Shown: in pieces, positions 1 through 7,665 of the stretch
How the letters are laid out: the number at the start of each line of letters is the position of its first letter
How positions within the stretch are numbered: the first letter of the stretch is position 1
NCBI RefSeq assembly: GCF_003234815.2
Contig: NZ_CP126279.1
Span: 2,790,001 to 2,854,000 of the forward strand
DNA length: 64,000 nucleotides
Reading direction: 5' to 3'
Source: Curtobacterium sp. MCBD17_035
GTDB lineage: Bacteria > Actinomycetota > Actinomycetes > Actinomycetales > Microbacteriaceae
The notes under the pieces: generated by a model
What the model saw: only the letters and a program-made list of their open reading frames with translations
Told to the model about the DNA's origin: nothing
The model's database searches: none
Program-made: the position numbers and the translations under genes

Positions 1-571
1 TGACCGACTGCTCCTCGCTCACCGGGTGGAGGGTGACGCCGGTGGCCGACTCCACCTTCGCGGTCGCCGCACCGCACGGCACCGGGGTGGCGCAGACGAC
101 GACCTGGAGGCCCGACCCGGCCAGGTCGGAGAACGTCGCGATCCGCTTCGGGTTGCCCGGCGCGGTCGCGATCTCGAGCACGTTCGTCGCGAAGTCGTGC
201 GTCGCGCCGTCGATCGACCCGCCGGTCCGCAGGGTCCCCATGGTCGCCTCGTCGGCGGAGGCGAACACGTCGGCGGGGGCGCCGGCCTGGATCTGGCTGA
301 CGAGGTCGCTCGACCCGCCGAACGAGAACCGGACGTGGGTTCCCGGGTGTGCGGCCTCGTACCGCGCGCCGAGCGTCGTGAAGGTCTGCTGGAGCGACGC
401 GGCCGCGTCCACCGTGAGCGTGCCGGTCGGGCTCGCGGCGGCCGAGCCACTCGCGGCGGGTGCGCTCGGTGCGGAGCCCCCGCTCGACGAACACCCGGCG
501 AGGGCGACCGCACCGACGAGTGCCACGGCGGCGACCGCGGTGTGGCGGAGGTGGGACGACGGACGGGTCAT
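1..571 (-). CDS. modA: Molybdate ABC transporter substrate-binding lipoprotein ModA (C-terminus beyond window)
   Basis: Periplasm-side molybdate-binding lipoprotein that would feed a ModBC importer. About 190 residues are visible before the window edge. The N-terminus has basic residues, a hydrophobic stretch and the lipobox ALAGC with the lipidated Cys at residue 27, followed by a Ser/Ala-rich linker. The mature part reads LTVDAAASLQQTFTTLGARY, then SFGGSSDLVSQIQAGAPADV and the ASADEATM segment, all typical of the ModA family and its oxyanion-binding Ser residues. The ATG overlaps the stop of the TOBE/HTH gene by 4 bases (ATGA), so the two are translationally coupled. modB and modC are expected just outside the window; that is inference. 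Confidence 0.93.
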   Translation of the reverse strand, partial: MTRPSSHLRHTAVAAVALVGAVALAGCSSSGGSAPSAPAASGSAAASPTGTLTVDAAASLQQTFTTLGARYEAAHPGTHVRFSFGGSSDLVSQIQAGAPADVFASADEATMGTLRTGGSIDGATHDFATNVLEIATAPGNPKRIATFSDLAGSGLQVVVCATPVPCGAATAKVESATGVTLHPVSEEQSV

Positions 572-1008
572 GGGCGTTCCTCCCGGACGGCGCCGTCGAC
601 GGCGGGTGCCGGCGCGGGTGCCTCGACGGCGACCATCGTGGCCTTGACGGACGCGACGGCGACGGAGCCGACCTCGAGGCCGAGGTCCCGTACCGCTTCG
701 GCACTCATGAGCGAGACGACGCGGTGCGGGCCGCACTGGAGCTCGACCTGCGCCATCACCCGGTCCGCGACGACGTCGGTGACGATCCCGACGAACCGGT
801 TGCGCGCGGAGCTCTGCACACCCGACGCGGGGTCGGCGAGCGCCGTGCTGCGCTCCTTGGCGTACCGCGCGAGCTCACGGCCGTCGATGACCGCCCGGCC
901 CGCGTCGTCGGTGGCACGGGTGAAGGTCCCGCCGTCGACGAGTCGCCGGACGGTGTCGTCGCTCACGCCGAGGTATGTGGCGGCGTCGCGGATCCGCAGT
1001 TGCGTCAT
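568..1008 (-). CDS. HTH and TOBE (molybdenum-pterin-binding type) domain protein
   Basis: A 146-residue protein with an excisionase/MerR-like helix-turn-helix at residues 1-50 (RDAATYLGVSDDTVRRLVDG) and a TOBE fold at about 73-135 (SARNRFVGIVTDVVADRVMA onward). TOBE modules bind molybdate or related oxyanions, and in ModE-type proteins the ligand controls DNA binding. Position directly upstream of modA with a 4-base overlap suggests a molybdate-responsive regulator or storage protein of the mod operon. It is not canonical ModE, which has a different winged HTH and two TOBE repeats. A TAGAAT hexamer ends 9 bases before the ATG, giving a near-leaderless start. Confidence 0.85.
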   Translation of the reverse strand: MTQLRIRDAATYLGVSDDTVRRLVDGGTFTRATDDAGRAVIDGRELARYAKERSTALADPASGVQSSARNRFVGIVTDVVADRVMAQVELQCGPHRVVSLMSAEAVRDLGLEVGSVAVASVKATMVAVEAPAPAPAVDGAVREERP

Positions 1009-1017
1009 GGTGTTGCG

Positions 1018-1023
1018 ATTCTA
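1018..1023 (-). promoter_or_regulatory. -10 hexamer TAGAAT of the TOBE/mod operon
   Basis: TAGAAT on the minus strand, 9 bases upstream of the ATG. The start of transcription would lie within a few bases of the start codon. No convincing -35 was found. The following short intergenic stretch also holds two direct copies of CAGCGGGTGTC, the second overlapping the histidine kinase stop. Confidence 0.5.
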
Positions 1024-1067
1024 GACGCGGATGCCGCTCAGAGCCGACAGCGGGTGTCGCTCGATGG

Positions 1068-2339
1068 TCAGCGGGTGTCAGCGGTCGGGAACTCGAGGCG
1101 GACCACGAGACCGCCGCCCGGCCGCTCCTCGAACCGGAGTGCCGCGTGGTGCAGGTCGGCGACCCACCGGACGATGGACAGCCCGGTGCCGGTGCCGACC
1201 CCGGTTCCGCCGACGACACCGGGGTCGATGCCGTCGGCCCGCCCGGCGAGGCGTTCCGGCACGCCGCTGCCCGAGTCGGCGACCGCGAAGCACCGGTCCC
1301 GCACGGTGATGCGCACCGGGCCGTCCGTGTGCCGGATCGCGTTCTCGACGAGGTTCCGGACGGCGTGTTCGACGAGGTCCGCGTTGCCCCGGACCACGGT
1401 CGGCACGGCATCCACGGACACGAGGGCACCACGGTCGAGTTCGTCGACCGTGACCTCGACGAGCTGGTCGAGTCGGAGCAGCCGCTGGTCGATCTCGCCA
1501 CCGGACTCGGACCGCGCTCGCGCGAGCAGGCTGGTCACCACGCCGGTCATCCGCTCCAGCCGACCCTGGAGGTCCCGGAGCGCCTGGTCGGCGGTGTCCG
1601 GATGCCGGATGCCCGACTCCGCGATGAGGCCGAGCGTCGCGAGCGGCGTGCGCAGTTCGTGCGCGGCCTCGCGGAGGAACTGCTCCTGCCGTTCCACCTG
1701 CCGCACGGCGGGACGCATCGCGCGACCGGAGAGCACGTGCCCGGTGACGGTCCCCAGGAGCACCAGCACGGCGACCGCGAGGACGAGCCCCAGCACGAGT
1801 GTCCGACGGCTGAACGGCGCCGCGGCCGGCGCACCCACCATCGTCATCGCGACGTCCGATGGGTCGAGTGGCCGCGCCACCCACCGCATCGCGACCCCGT
1901 TCCGCCCGGACACCGTCTGGAAGACCGACGCGTGTGCGCGCCGCATGCCGGCGTACATCGCGCTGATCACCGCCGAGGACGGCAGGGACGACTGCCGCGG
2001 CGAGGCGTACTCGATGCCCCGCGCGTCCACGAACCCCGCCGGCATCGTCCCGATCGCGGCGAAGCCGGCGCCCGACGCGGGCGTCGTCCCCGTCGCGAAG
2101 CTGAAGTACCGGCCGTCGTGCGTGACACCCTCGGAGACCAGGCGGGCCTGGGTGCGGAGGCCGTCGTCGACCCGATGGCGCGCGGCGGCGTCCGTCGCGG
2201 CGAAGAACACCGCGAGGGCCACCATGCAGGCCGCGGTCGTCAGCGCGAAGAACAGGGTCATGCTCCAGCGGATCCGCTCGAGCCGCCGCCGGGCCGCCGG
2301 GCTCGGTCGGGACCCGATCGCGACCTCGCGCGTCCTCAT
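1068..2339 (-). CDS. Two-component sensor histidine kinase (OmpR-partner type)
   Basis: A 423-residue membrane sensor kinase. A first membrane helix (WSMTLFFALTTAACMVALAV) is followed by an extracytoplasmic sensor region of about 110 residues, a second helix (LVLGLVLAVAVLVLLG) and a linker. HisKA carries the phosphoacceptor His in AHELRTPLATLG. The HATPase domain has the N box (NLVENAIRHT), G1 (VADSGSGVP) and G2 (GTGTGLSIVRW). The start was set at the ATG that overlaps the upstream response regulator stop by 4 bases; a longer upstream reading only adds Arg-rich shadow sequence. The ligand is unknown. The neighbouring divergent DUF4232 lipoprotein gene is a plausible target or accessory. Confidence 0.93.
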   Translation of the reverse strand: MRTREVAIGSRPSPAARRRLERIRWSMTLFFALTTAACMVALAVFFAATDAAARHRVDDGLRTQARLVSEGVTHDGRYFSFATGTTPASGAGFAAIGTMPAGFVDARGIEYASPRQSSLPSSAVISAMYAGMRRAHASVFQTVSGRNGVAMRWVARPLDPSDVAMTMVGAPAAAPFSRRTLVLGLVLAVAVLVLLGTVTGHVLSGRAMRPAVRQVERQEQFLREAAHELRTPLATLGLIAESGIRHPDTADQALRDLQGRLERMTGVVTSLLARARSESGGEIDQRLLRLDQLVEVTVDELDRGALVSVDAVPTVVRGNADLVEHAVRNLVENAIRHTDGPVRITVRDRCFAVADSGSGVPERLAGRADGIDPGVVGGTGVGTGTGLSIVRWVADLHHAALRFEERPGGGLVVRLEFPTADTR

Positions 2340-2995
2340 GATCGGATCCGGTAGCCGACGCCGCGGACGGTCTCGATCAGGTCCGGCTCGCCGAGCCGCC
2401 GCCGGAGTTGCGCGATCACGACGTCCACGACGTTCGACAGCGGATCGCTGCGCTCGTCCCAGCACCCCTCGAACAGCGCGCTCCGGGACAGCACGGCGCC
2501 GTCGGCGGTGAGGAGCATCTCGAGGACCCCGAACTCCTTGGGCGTCAGACTCAGGAGGACGCCGTCGTGCGTGACCTCGTGCCGGGGCACGTCCATGACG
2601 ACCGGACCGGCACGGAGGACGGGGACGCGGAGCGCCGCCCCGCGCCGGGTCAGGGCCCGCAGACGGACCTCGAGCTCGGCGAAGGCGAAGGGCTTGACGA
2701 GGTAGTCGTCCGCGCCCTCGTGGAACCCGTCGACGCGGTCCTCCACGGTGTCGCGGGCCGTCAGCACGAGCACGGGGACCGTGTCGCCCGCGCGCCGCAA
2801 CGCGCGGAGGAACGTGAGCGAGTCACCGTCGGGGACCGTGCGGTCGAGCACGAGGCCGTCGTACGCCGTCACCGCGACGGCTTCGTCGGCCGCGGCGAGG
2901 TCGGTCACGTGGTCGGTCGCGAACCCGGCCCGCCGGAGTCCGTCGAGGATCCGGGCGGCCAGGTCGAGATCGTCCTCCAGCAGCAGCAACCGCAC
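2336..2995 (-). CDS. OmpR/PhoB-family response regulator
   Basis: A 219-residue DNA-binding response regulator. The receiver domain (residues 1-120) has the acidic pair in LEDD, the phosphoacceptor Asp in GLVLDRTVPDG and the conserved Lys in DDYLVKPFAF. The C-terminal winged helix includes LTPKEFGVLEMLL and ends in the hallmark VDVVIAQLRRRLG and VRGVGYRIR. The GTG start at 2995 was chosen because GGAGGG lies 8 bases upstream; a second in-frame GTG two codons earlier is only 2 bases from that site. It is co-transcribed with the kinase through an ATGA overlap and probably autoregulates through the inverted repeats just upstream. Confidence 0.93.
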   Translation of the reverse strand: MRLLLLEDDLDLAARILDGLRRAGFATDHVTDLAAADEAVAVTAYDGLVLDRTVPDGDSLTFLRALRRAGDTVPVLVLTARDTVEDRVDGFHEGADDYLVKPFAFAELEVRLRALTRRGAALRVPVLRAGPVVMDVPRHEVTHDGVLLSLTPKEFGVLEMLLTADGAVLSRSALFEGCWDERSDPLSNVVDVVIAQLRRRLGEPDLIETVRGVGYRIRS

Positions 2996-3035
2996 GTCCA
3001 CGTCCCTCCGACTCCGAGCGACACCTTCGCAGGAC

Positions 3036-3081
3036 CGAGATGAGGAAGTCGTGAGACCGGCCGGGGACGGTCTCATCTCGG
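3036..3081. promoter_or_regulatory. Inverted repeat between divergent response regulator and DUF4232 genes
   Basis: The arms CCGAGATGAG (3036-3045) and CTCATCTCGG (3072-3081) are a perfect 10-bp inverted repeat. Nested inside are GTGAGACCG (3051-3059) and CGGTCTCA (3068-3075). The site sits between the divergent starts of the response regulator and the lipoprotein, the usual place for an autoregulatory operator. Binding is inferred, not shown. Confidence 0.5.
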
Positions 3082-3110
3082 CCTCACGGTCGGCGCGGCA
3101 CAGTGGAGGC

Positions 3111-3860
3111 ATGAACCGCTCCGATCCACGGCACCGCCTCCTGGTCGTCTCGACGACGGCCGCGCTCGTCGGGCTCACCCTGACGGGCTGCGCCGCCCCG
3201 CGCTCCGACGCCGCCCCGCGCCCCGCCGTCACCCGCACCGCCCCGGCGACGCAGTCGACGGCGACACGGACGCCGAGCCGTCCGCCGGCCACCCCGAGCG
3301 CTGCGCCGTCCGCCGCGGGCGCCCCGTCCGCACCCGCCGCGAACGCGGCATCGACCCCCGCACCGGGCGCGGGGGCCGCCGCGGGACCGGGAACGCGCTC
3401 CGGGATGTGCACGACCGCACAGTTGTCCGCACGACTCGGCGAACAGGGCGGGAACCCCCCGGGGAGCGGCGGCGGGATGTCCAAGGAGCAGCTCGCCATC
3501 ATCCTGACGAACACGAGCCCCACGACCTGCACGCTGCAGGGCTGGCCCGGCGTGTCCTACGTGGGTGACGGCAACGGCACGCAGATCGGTCCCGCCGCGA
3601 CCCTGGACCGGGACGTGCAACACCCCACGGTCACGCTCCAACACGGCCGCGCCGCTCAGGCCTACATCATCATCGAGGTCGCTGCCGCCTTCGATCCGGC
3701 GACGTGCAAGCCCGTGCACATCGACGGTATCCGCGTCTACCCGCCGGGCAGCAGGACGGCGCTCTTCATCCGCGGCGGCAGTGGCGCCGGCGACGGCACG
3801 GCGTGCTCGGCAGGCGAGCTCAGGCAGACCATCGTCGAGGCGGTCATCCCCTACCCGTGA
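3111..3860 (+). CDS. DUF4232 lipoprotein
   Basis: A 249-residue secreted lipoprotein of unknown function. The signal peptide ends in the lipobox LTGC (Cys at about residue 27), followed by about 75 residues of Ala/Pro/Ser/Thr-rich disordered linker. The C-terminal half matches DUF4232: MCTTAQLSARLGEQG, then CTLQGWPGVSYV and a late CKPV, with the family's paired Cys residues. GGAGG lies 4 bases before the ATG. It is divergent from the two-component system and shares its promoter region, so the response regulator may control it. It converges on the MoeB-like gene with a 15-bp gap. Confidence 0.85.
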   Translation: MNRSDPRHRLLVVSTTAALVGLTLTGCAAPRSDAAPRPAVTRTAPATQSTATRTPSRPPATPSAAPSAAGAPSAPAANAASTPAPGAGAAAGPGTRSGMCTTAQLSARLGEQGGNPPGSGGGMSKEQLAIILTNTSPTTCTLQGWPGVSYVGDGNGTQIGPAATLDRDVQHPTVTLQHGRAAQAYIIIEVAAAFDPATCKPVHIDGIRVYPPGSRTALFIRGGSGAGDGTACSAGELRQTIVEAVIPYP

Positions 3861-3875
3861 GCAGCACGCCCGCCA

Positions 3876-4973
3876 CTACCCCCGACCGGGACGCTCGGCG
3901 GTCGGCCGCGCCTCGGCGAGCCATGCGGTCATGCCGCCGTCGAGCACGGTCACGGTCCGACCGTCGCCGTTCGCCGTGGCCCACGCGTCCGCGCGTGGGC
4001 CACGGGCGCAGTACACGACGACCTCGGCGCCGGCGGGCACGGCGTCCGGCCGCACCGCGCCGGGGACGACGCCCGTGGCCTCGAGCTCGGCGTCCGTGCG
4101 GACGTCCACGAGCACGAAGGCGTCGCGACCCTGCGTCCGCAGGGCGAGCCGGGCCTCCAGAGCGGCGGGCGCGATCCGACGGACCGGCTCCGACGGCAGG
4201 GTCGGGAGGGCCGGCGGACGTCGCGACGCCGGCCCACGACGCAGCGGACTCTCCACGGTGCGCCACGTGCGCGCGTCGACCGTCACGACGCGGCCGAGCA
4301 GGGGGTCGCCGACGCCGGTGACGAGCGTGAACACCTGGCCCGCCATGACCGACCCGACCACGCCGCAGAGCGCGGGGACGACCCCGTCGAGCGCACAGGA
4401 ACCGTCGTCGTCGAACGGGTCGGGGTGCAGGTCGTGGAAGTCGACTGCGGCACCGTCCGGAGCGGCGTCCCAGAACACGGACACCTGGCCGTCCGAGCCG
4501 AGGGCACTGCCCCACACGAGCGGGACGCCGGCCGCGGCACAGGCGTCGGACGCCGCCCGTGTCACGAGGACGCTGTCGGCGGCGTCCACCACGACGTCGT
4601 GTCCCGGGACGATCTCGGGGGCGAACCCGGCGACGACGGCGACCGCCTCGGCCTCGGGGTCGACGGCGCTCGCCCGCTCCGCCGCGACACGTGCCTTCGG
4701 TCGGCCGACGTCGGCGGCCGTGAACAGCGTCTGGCGGGCGAGGTTCGACGGGTCGACGACGTCCGGGTCCACGATCGTCAGGCGCGCGAGGCCGGCCCCC
4801 GCGAGCAGGGCGACGACGGGCGACCCCAGGCCTCCGGCACCGATGACGAGCACGCGTGCGGCGGCGAGGCGACGGATGCCCTCGTCCCCGACCCCGGGCA
4901 GCGGCGAGGTCCGCGAGCCGAGACGCCGACGGGCGGCGGAGGCGGTCGGAGCCGGTTCGACGATCGGACGCAT
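3876..4973 (-). CDS. MoeB/ThiF-like adenylyltransferase fused to rhodanese domain
   Basis: A 365-residue E1-like enzyme that adenylates, and may transfer sulfur to, a MoaD- or ThiS-type ubiquitin-like carrier. Residues about 35-250 form the ThiF/MoeB Rossmann domain: VLVIGAGGLGSPVV for ATP, then VDPDVVDPSNLARQ and the CALDGVVPALCGVVGSVMA segment. The C-terminal rhodanese domain has the active-site Cys in VVYCARGPRAD, as in MoeZ. The N-terminal RYxRQ-like motif of MoeB is replaced by RRRLGSRTSPLPG, which is unusual. With modA and the TOBE protein nearby, a role in molybdopterin synthesis is likely; thiamine or cysteine biosynthesis are alternatives. Confidence 0.85.
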   Translation of the reverse strand: MRPIVEPAPTASAARRRLGSRTSPLPGVGDEGIRRLAAARVLVIGAGGLGSPVVALLAGAGLARLTIVDPDVVDPSNLARQTLFTAADVGRPKARVAAERASAVDPEAEAVAVVAGFAPEIVPGHDVVVDAADSVLVTRAASDACAAAGVPLVWGSALGSDGQVSVFWDAAPDGAAVDFHDLHPDPFDDDGSCALDGVVPALCGVVGSVMAGQVFTLVTGVGDPLLGRVVTVDARTWRTVESPLRRGPASRRPPALPTLPSEPVRRIAPAALEARLALRTQGRDAFVLVDVRTDAELEATGVVPGAVRPDAVPAGAEVVVYCARGPRADAWATANGDGRTVTVLDGGMTAWLAEARPTAERPGRG

Positions 4974-4979
4974 CCCGTC

Positions 4980-4985
4980 ATTATG
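4980..4985 (-). promoter_or_regulatory. -10 hexamer CATAAT for the MoeB-like gene
   Basis: CATAAT on the minus strand, 6 bases before the ATG, implies a leaderless transcript. It lies in the divergent intergenic region shared with the glycosyltransferase gene. Confidence 0.45.
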
Positions 4986-5064
4986 TGTGTCGCACCGAAG
5001 ACACGAGTGTGAACTCTCAGCGGCGACCGCGCGAACACCCGGGCGCGCTGCCAGTGGGGCTGGG

Positions 5065-5070
5065 TAGCGT
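5065..5070 (+). promoter_or_regulatory. -10 hexamer TAGCGT for the glycosyltransferase gene
   Basis: TAGCGT lies 7 bases before the GTG chosen as start, consistent with a leaderless transcript, and this decided between several possible in-frame GTG codons. Confidence 0.5.
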
Positions 5071-5077
5071 CCGGGCG

Positions 5078-6739
5078 GTGCGTTCTCCGCAGACCGGTGC
5101 CATCAGCATCCAGCGGCCGACCCGGGTCCCGTCCCTCCGGCGGTCCGTCCGGGGGCTGTCCGGCACGCTGTCGATCGCCTCGGCCCGCTCGCCGGAGCTC
5201 ACGATCGCGGCGCTCGGCGTGCTGCTCGCCGCGGCCTTCGCCTGGGTGCCGTCCCTCTGGTACGACGAGGGCGCCACCGTCACGAGCGCGACCCGGACCT
5301 GGGGGCAGCTCTGGAGCGAACTGCACCACGTCGACGCCGTGCACGGGCTCTACTACGCCTGCATGCACGTCTGGTTCCGCCTCGTCGGCTCCACCCCGTT
5401 CACGCTGCGGTTCCCGAGCGCGCTCGCCGTCGGGCTCGCCGCCGGGCTCGTCGTCGCGCTCGGCCGTCGGATCGCCGGTCGCCGGGTCGGCGTCGTCGCG
5501 GGCGTCGTGTTCCTGCTCCTCCCCCGCGTCGCCTGGGCCGGCGTCGAGGGCCGCCCCTACGCGACCATCACCGCGCTGTCGGTGGGCCTGACACTCGTCG
5601 GCCTCACCGCGGTGCGACGCACGCGGCACGGCACCGGACGGCGGTGGTGGGTCGCGTACGGGGTCCTCGCCGCGGTCGCGGTGGTGTTCAACGTCTACCT
5701 GTCGCTCGTCGTCGTCGCCCACGCCGTGGCGCTCGCGTGGACGCGGCTCGCCGACCTCCGAGCCGCCCGCGCCGCCCCCATGACGCATCGCGGTCCCGCC
5801 CCCGTGCCGATCGTGCCGCGGCACGTCCTCGGCGCGTGGGCGATCGCCGCGGGCTGCGCAGCCGTCACCGTCGTGCCGTTCGTGGCCGTCGCCACGGGCC
5901 AGTCGGAGCAGGTGAGCTGGATCGCCGGGGTCGGGCCGGGCACCGTGCGCCAGGTGTCGACGACGGCGTGGTTCCCCGGGTCGGTCCCGTTCGCGACGGC
6001 CGCCTGGGTCGCGATGGCGGCCGGCGTCGTCCTCGGTCTGCGTGGCGCGCGACGTCGCGCCACCGCCCGGACCGCCGGGGAGGCCCTGCGCGCCCAGGCG
6101 GTCCGGGTCACCCTGCCCGTCGTCGTCGTCCCGACGGCACTCCTCGTCGGCGCGACGGCCCTCGGGGAGCACCTGTACTCGCCGAAGTACGCCACGCTGA
6201 GCCTGCCGTTCGTCGCGGTGCTCATCGCCCTCGGCCTGACGTCGATCCGCCCGCGGGTCCCCGCCCTCGTCGCGGTCGGTCTGCTCGTCGCGCTGGCCGT
6301 GCCCGCCGCGGTGGCCGTGAAGACCCCGTACGCCAAGCAGGACTCGCACTGGGCGCAGGCCGCCGCGATCGTGAGCCGGCAGCGCTCGTTCGCTCCCGAC
6401 GCGGACGAGGGTGTCGTCTACGGCAGCGTGTGGCACCACCCGACGACGACGACGCAGATCATCCGCGACGCCTACCCGCGGGCCTTCGCCGGGATGACCG
6501 ACCTGGCCGCGGTCACGAGCGGCCCCGCCACCGGTCGGCTCTGGGACACGAACGGGGACGTCGCCACGACGGTGCCCCGCCGTCTCGGCGACATCGACAC
6601 GGTGTGGTTCCTCGGGGCGCCGTCCCGCGACGTCCGCCCGGCGCTCACCGCGACACTCGAACGTCGTGGGTTCCACGTCGCCGGCACGTGGCGCACCGGC
6701 ACCGTCATCGTGTCCGAGTACAAGCGCACCGGGCACTGA
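5078..6739 (+). CDS. GT-C fold membrane glycosyltransferase (ArnT/PMT-like)
   Basis: A 553-residue polytopic protein with about 10-12 hydrophobic helices. After the first helix comes the extracytoplasmic Asp-Glu pair in LWYDEGATVTSA, the hallmark of GT-C transferases that use polyprenyl-phosphate sugars, then HHVDAVHGLYY and the SALAVGLAAG helix. The last 120 residues form a soluble extracytoplasmic domain (PYAKQDSHWAQAAAIV onward). The acceptor is unknown. It precedes the surface-export cassette on the same strand, so glycosylation of those proteins is possible, but a 208-bp gap separates them. It differs from the canonical Pmt in this window in lacking its longer first loop. Confidence 0.82.
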   Translation: MRSPQTGAISIQRPTRVPSLRRSVRGLSGTLSIASARSPELTIAALGVLLAAAFAWVPSLWYDEGATVTSATRTWGQLWSELHHVDAVHGLYYACMHVWFRLVGSTPFTLRFPSALAVGLAAGLVVALGRRIAGRRVGVVAGVVFLLLPRVAWAGVEGRPYATITALSVGLTLVGLTAVRRTRHGTGRRWWVAYGVLAAVAVVFNVYLSLVVVAHAVALAWTRLADLRAARAAPMTHRGPAPVPIVPRHVLGAWAIAAGCAAVTVVPFVAVATGQSEQVSWIAGVGPGTVRQVSTTAWFPGSVPFATAAWVAMAAGVVLGLRGARRRATARTAGEALRAQAVRVTLPVVVVPTALLVGATALGEHLYSPKYATLSLPFVAVLIALGLTSIRPRVPALVAVGLLVALAVPAAVAVKTPYAKQDSHWAQAAAIVSRQRSFAPDADEGVVYGSVWHHPTTTTQIIRDAYPRAFAGMTDLAAVTSGPATGRLWDTNGDVATTVPRRLGDIDTVWFLGAPSRDVRPALTATLERRGFHVAGTWRTGTVIVSEYKRTGH

Positions 6740-6784
6740 TCCGGCGGCAAACCGCCTGGTCGGTATCGTTCGGGGTACAACCGC

Positions 6785-6805
6785 GTCCCCCGCATTGGGG
6801 GCCTC
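6785..6805 (+). promoter_or_regulatory. 21-bp palindromic element shared with the giant wall-protein upstream region
   Basis: The core CCCCGCATTGGGGGCCTC includes a hairpin-forming CCCCC/GGGGG pair with a GCATT centre (6787-6801). A copy matching 18 of 21 bases lies upstream of the LAXTG wall-protein gene (minus strand, 41703-41723). It is 143 bases before the TTG start of the TasA-like gene. It could be an operator or an RNA leader structure. Confidence 0.55.
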
Positions 6806-6808
6806 AGA

Positions 6809-6820
6809 GTTCTCGAGAAC
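6809..6820. promoter_or_regulatory. Perfect 12-bp palindrome GTTCTCGAGAAC
   Basis: GTTCTCGAGAAC is exactly self-complementary and lies 4 bases downstream of the shared 21-bp element, upstream of the export cassette. Such a site would suit a dimeric repressor. No regulator is assigned. Confidence 0.4.
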
Positions 6821-6947
6821 CGCTCAGACTGATGGGGCCGCACGGTGTCGTCGTCCGGGCGTCGTTCCGCAGCCCGATCCTGCGTCCGACGATCCACTCC
6901 GACGGGGTACACCGCGAGCGACCCGATCCGACCCGAGGAGCCCGCCG

Positions 6948-7595
6948 TTGTCCCACGTCCTGCCCACCAGCCCGAAACGCATCCGGTTCACGTGGTTCGC
7001 GATCGGCACCGGGGTGCTCGCCGCCGTGCTGCTCTCGTTCTCGATGTCCGGGACCCTGTCGGGGTTCGTCGCGTCGATCACGAACAGCGGTGACACGGCC
7101 GTCACCGGCACCCTCGTGATGCAGGAGTCCACGACCGGCGCGAACGCGGCGACGTGCACCTCGACCGACGGCGGCTCCGTCTCGACGAACACCGCGACCT
7201 GCACGTCGATCGACCAGTTCGGCGGGGCCGCCATGGTGCCCGGCGACACCGTCACCACGGCGATGACGATCAAGAACACCGGATCGGCCGCCGCCCGGAC
7301 GTTCACCCTCACCCCGGGCTCCTGCGGGCAGCTCGCGAACGGCTCCGTCAACGGCACGGCGAACGACCTGTGCTCGCAGATGACGGTGGTCGTCAAGAAC
7401 ACGACCGCGAACACCACGGTGTTCTCGGGCACCCTCGCCGCCCTCGGCAGCACGACCACGCCGTTCTCGCTCCCCGCCGTCCCGGGCGGTTCGTCCACGG
7501 CCTTCAGCTTCGCCGTCTCGCTGCCGAGCACCCTCGGGAACAGCTACCAGGGCCTCCAGGCCACGGTCCCGCTGACCTGGTCGTACGCCAGCTAG
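6948..7595 (+). CDS. TasA/camelysin-like exported protein with SipW-type signal
   Basis: A 215-residue exported protein. A short basic N-terminus is followed by one hydrophobic helix (WFAIGTGVLAAVLLSFSM) and then SGFVASITNSGDTAVTG, the kind of motif that follows the membrane segment in SipW-dependent proteins. The rest is Thr/Ser-rich beta-sheet sequence with DTVTTAMTIKNTGSAAARTF, which resembles TasA/camelysin-type spore-coat and biofilm-fibre proteins. The TTG start was chosen because GAGGAG lies 7 bases upstream and the reading gives a compact signal peptide. It is first in a three-gene cassette with a dedicated signal peptidase and a LamG-fold protein. Family assignment is moderate; fibre formation is inferred. 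Confidence 0.75.
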   Translation: MSHVLPTSPKRIRFTWFAIGTGVLAAVLLSFSMSGTLSGFVASITNSGDTAVTGTLVMQESTTGANAATCTSTDGGSVSTNTATCTSIDQFGGAAMVPGDTVTTAMTIKNTGSAAARTFTLTPGSCGQLANGSVNGTANDLCSQMTVVVKNTTANTTVFSGTLAALGSTTTPFSLPAVPGGSSTAFSFAVSLPSTLGNSYQGLQATVPLTWSYAS

Positions 7596-7665
7596 CCCCC
7601 ACCCCGTCCGACGCGGCGGGTCCCGCTGCCGGACCCGCCCCTCCCGATCCGTGGAGGCGACCGCC

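Noticed and set aside
6740-6947. A riboswitch (for example of the c-di-GMP class) in the leader of the TasA-like gene
   Set aside because: A hairpin and a palindrome are present, but I could not match the conserved cores of known riboswitch classes. The region is reported only as an unexplained shared element.
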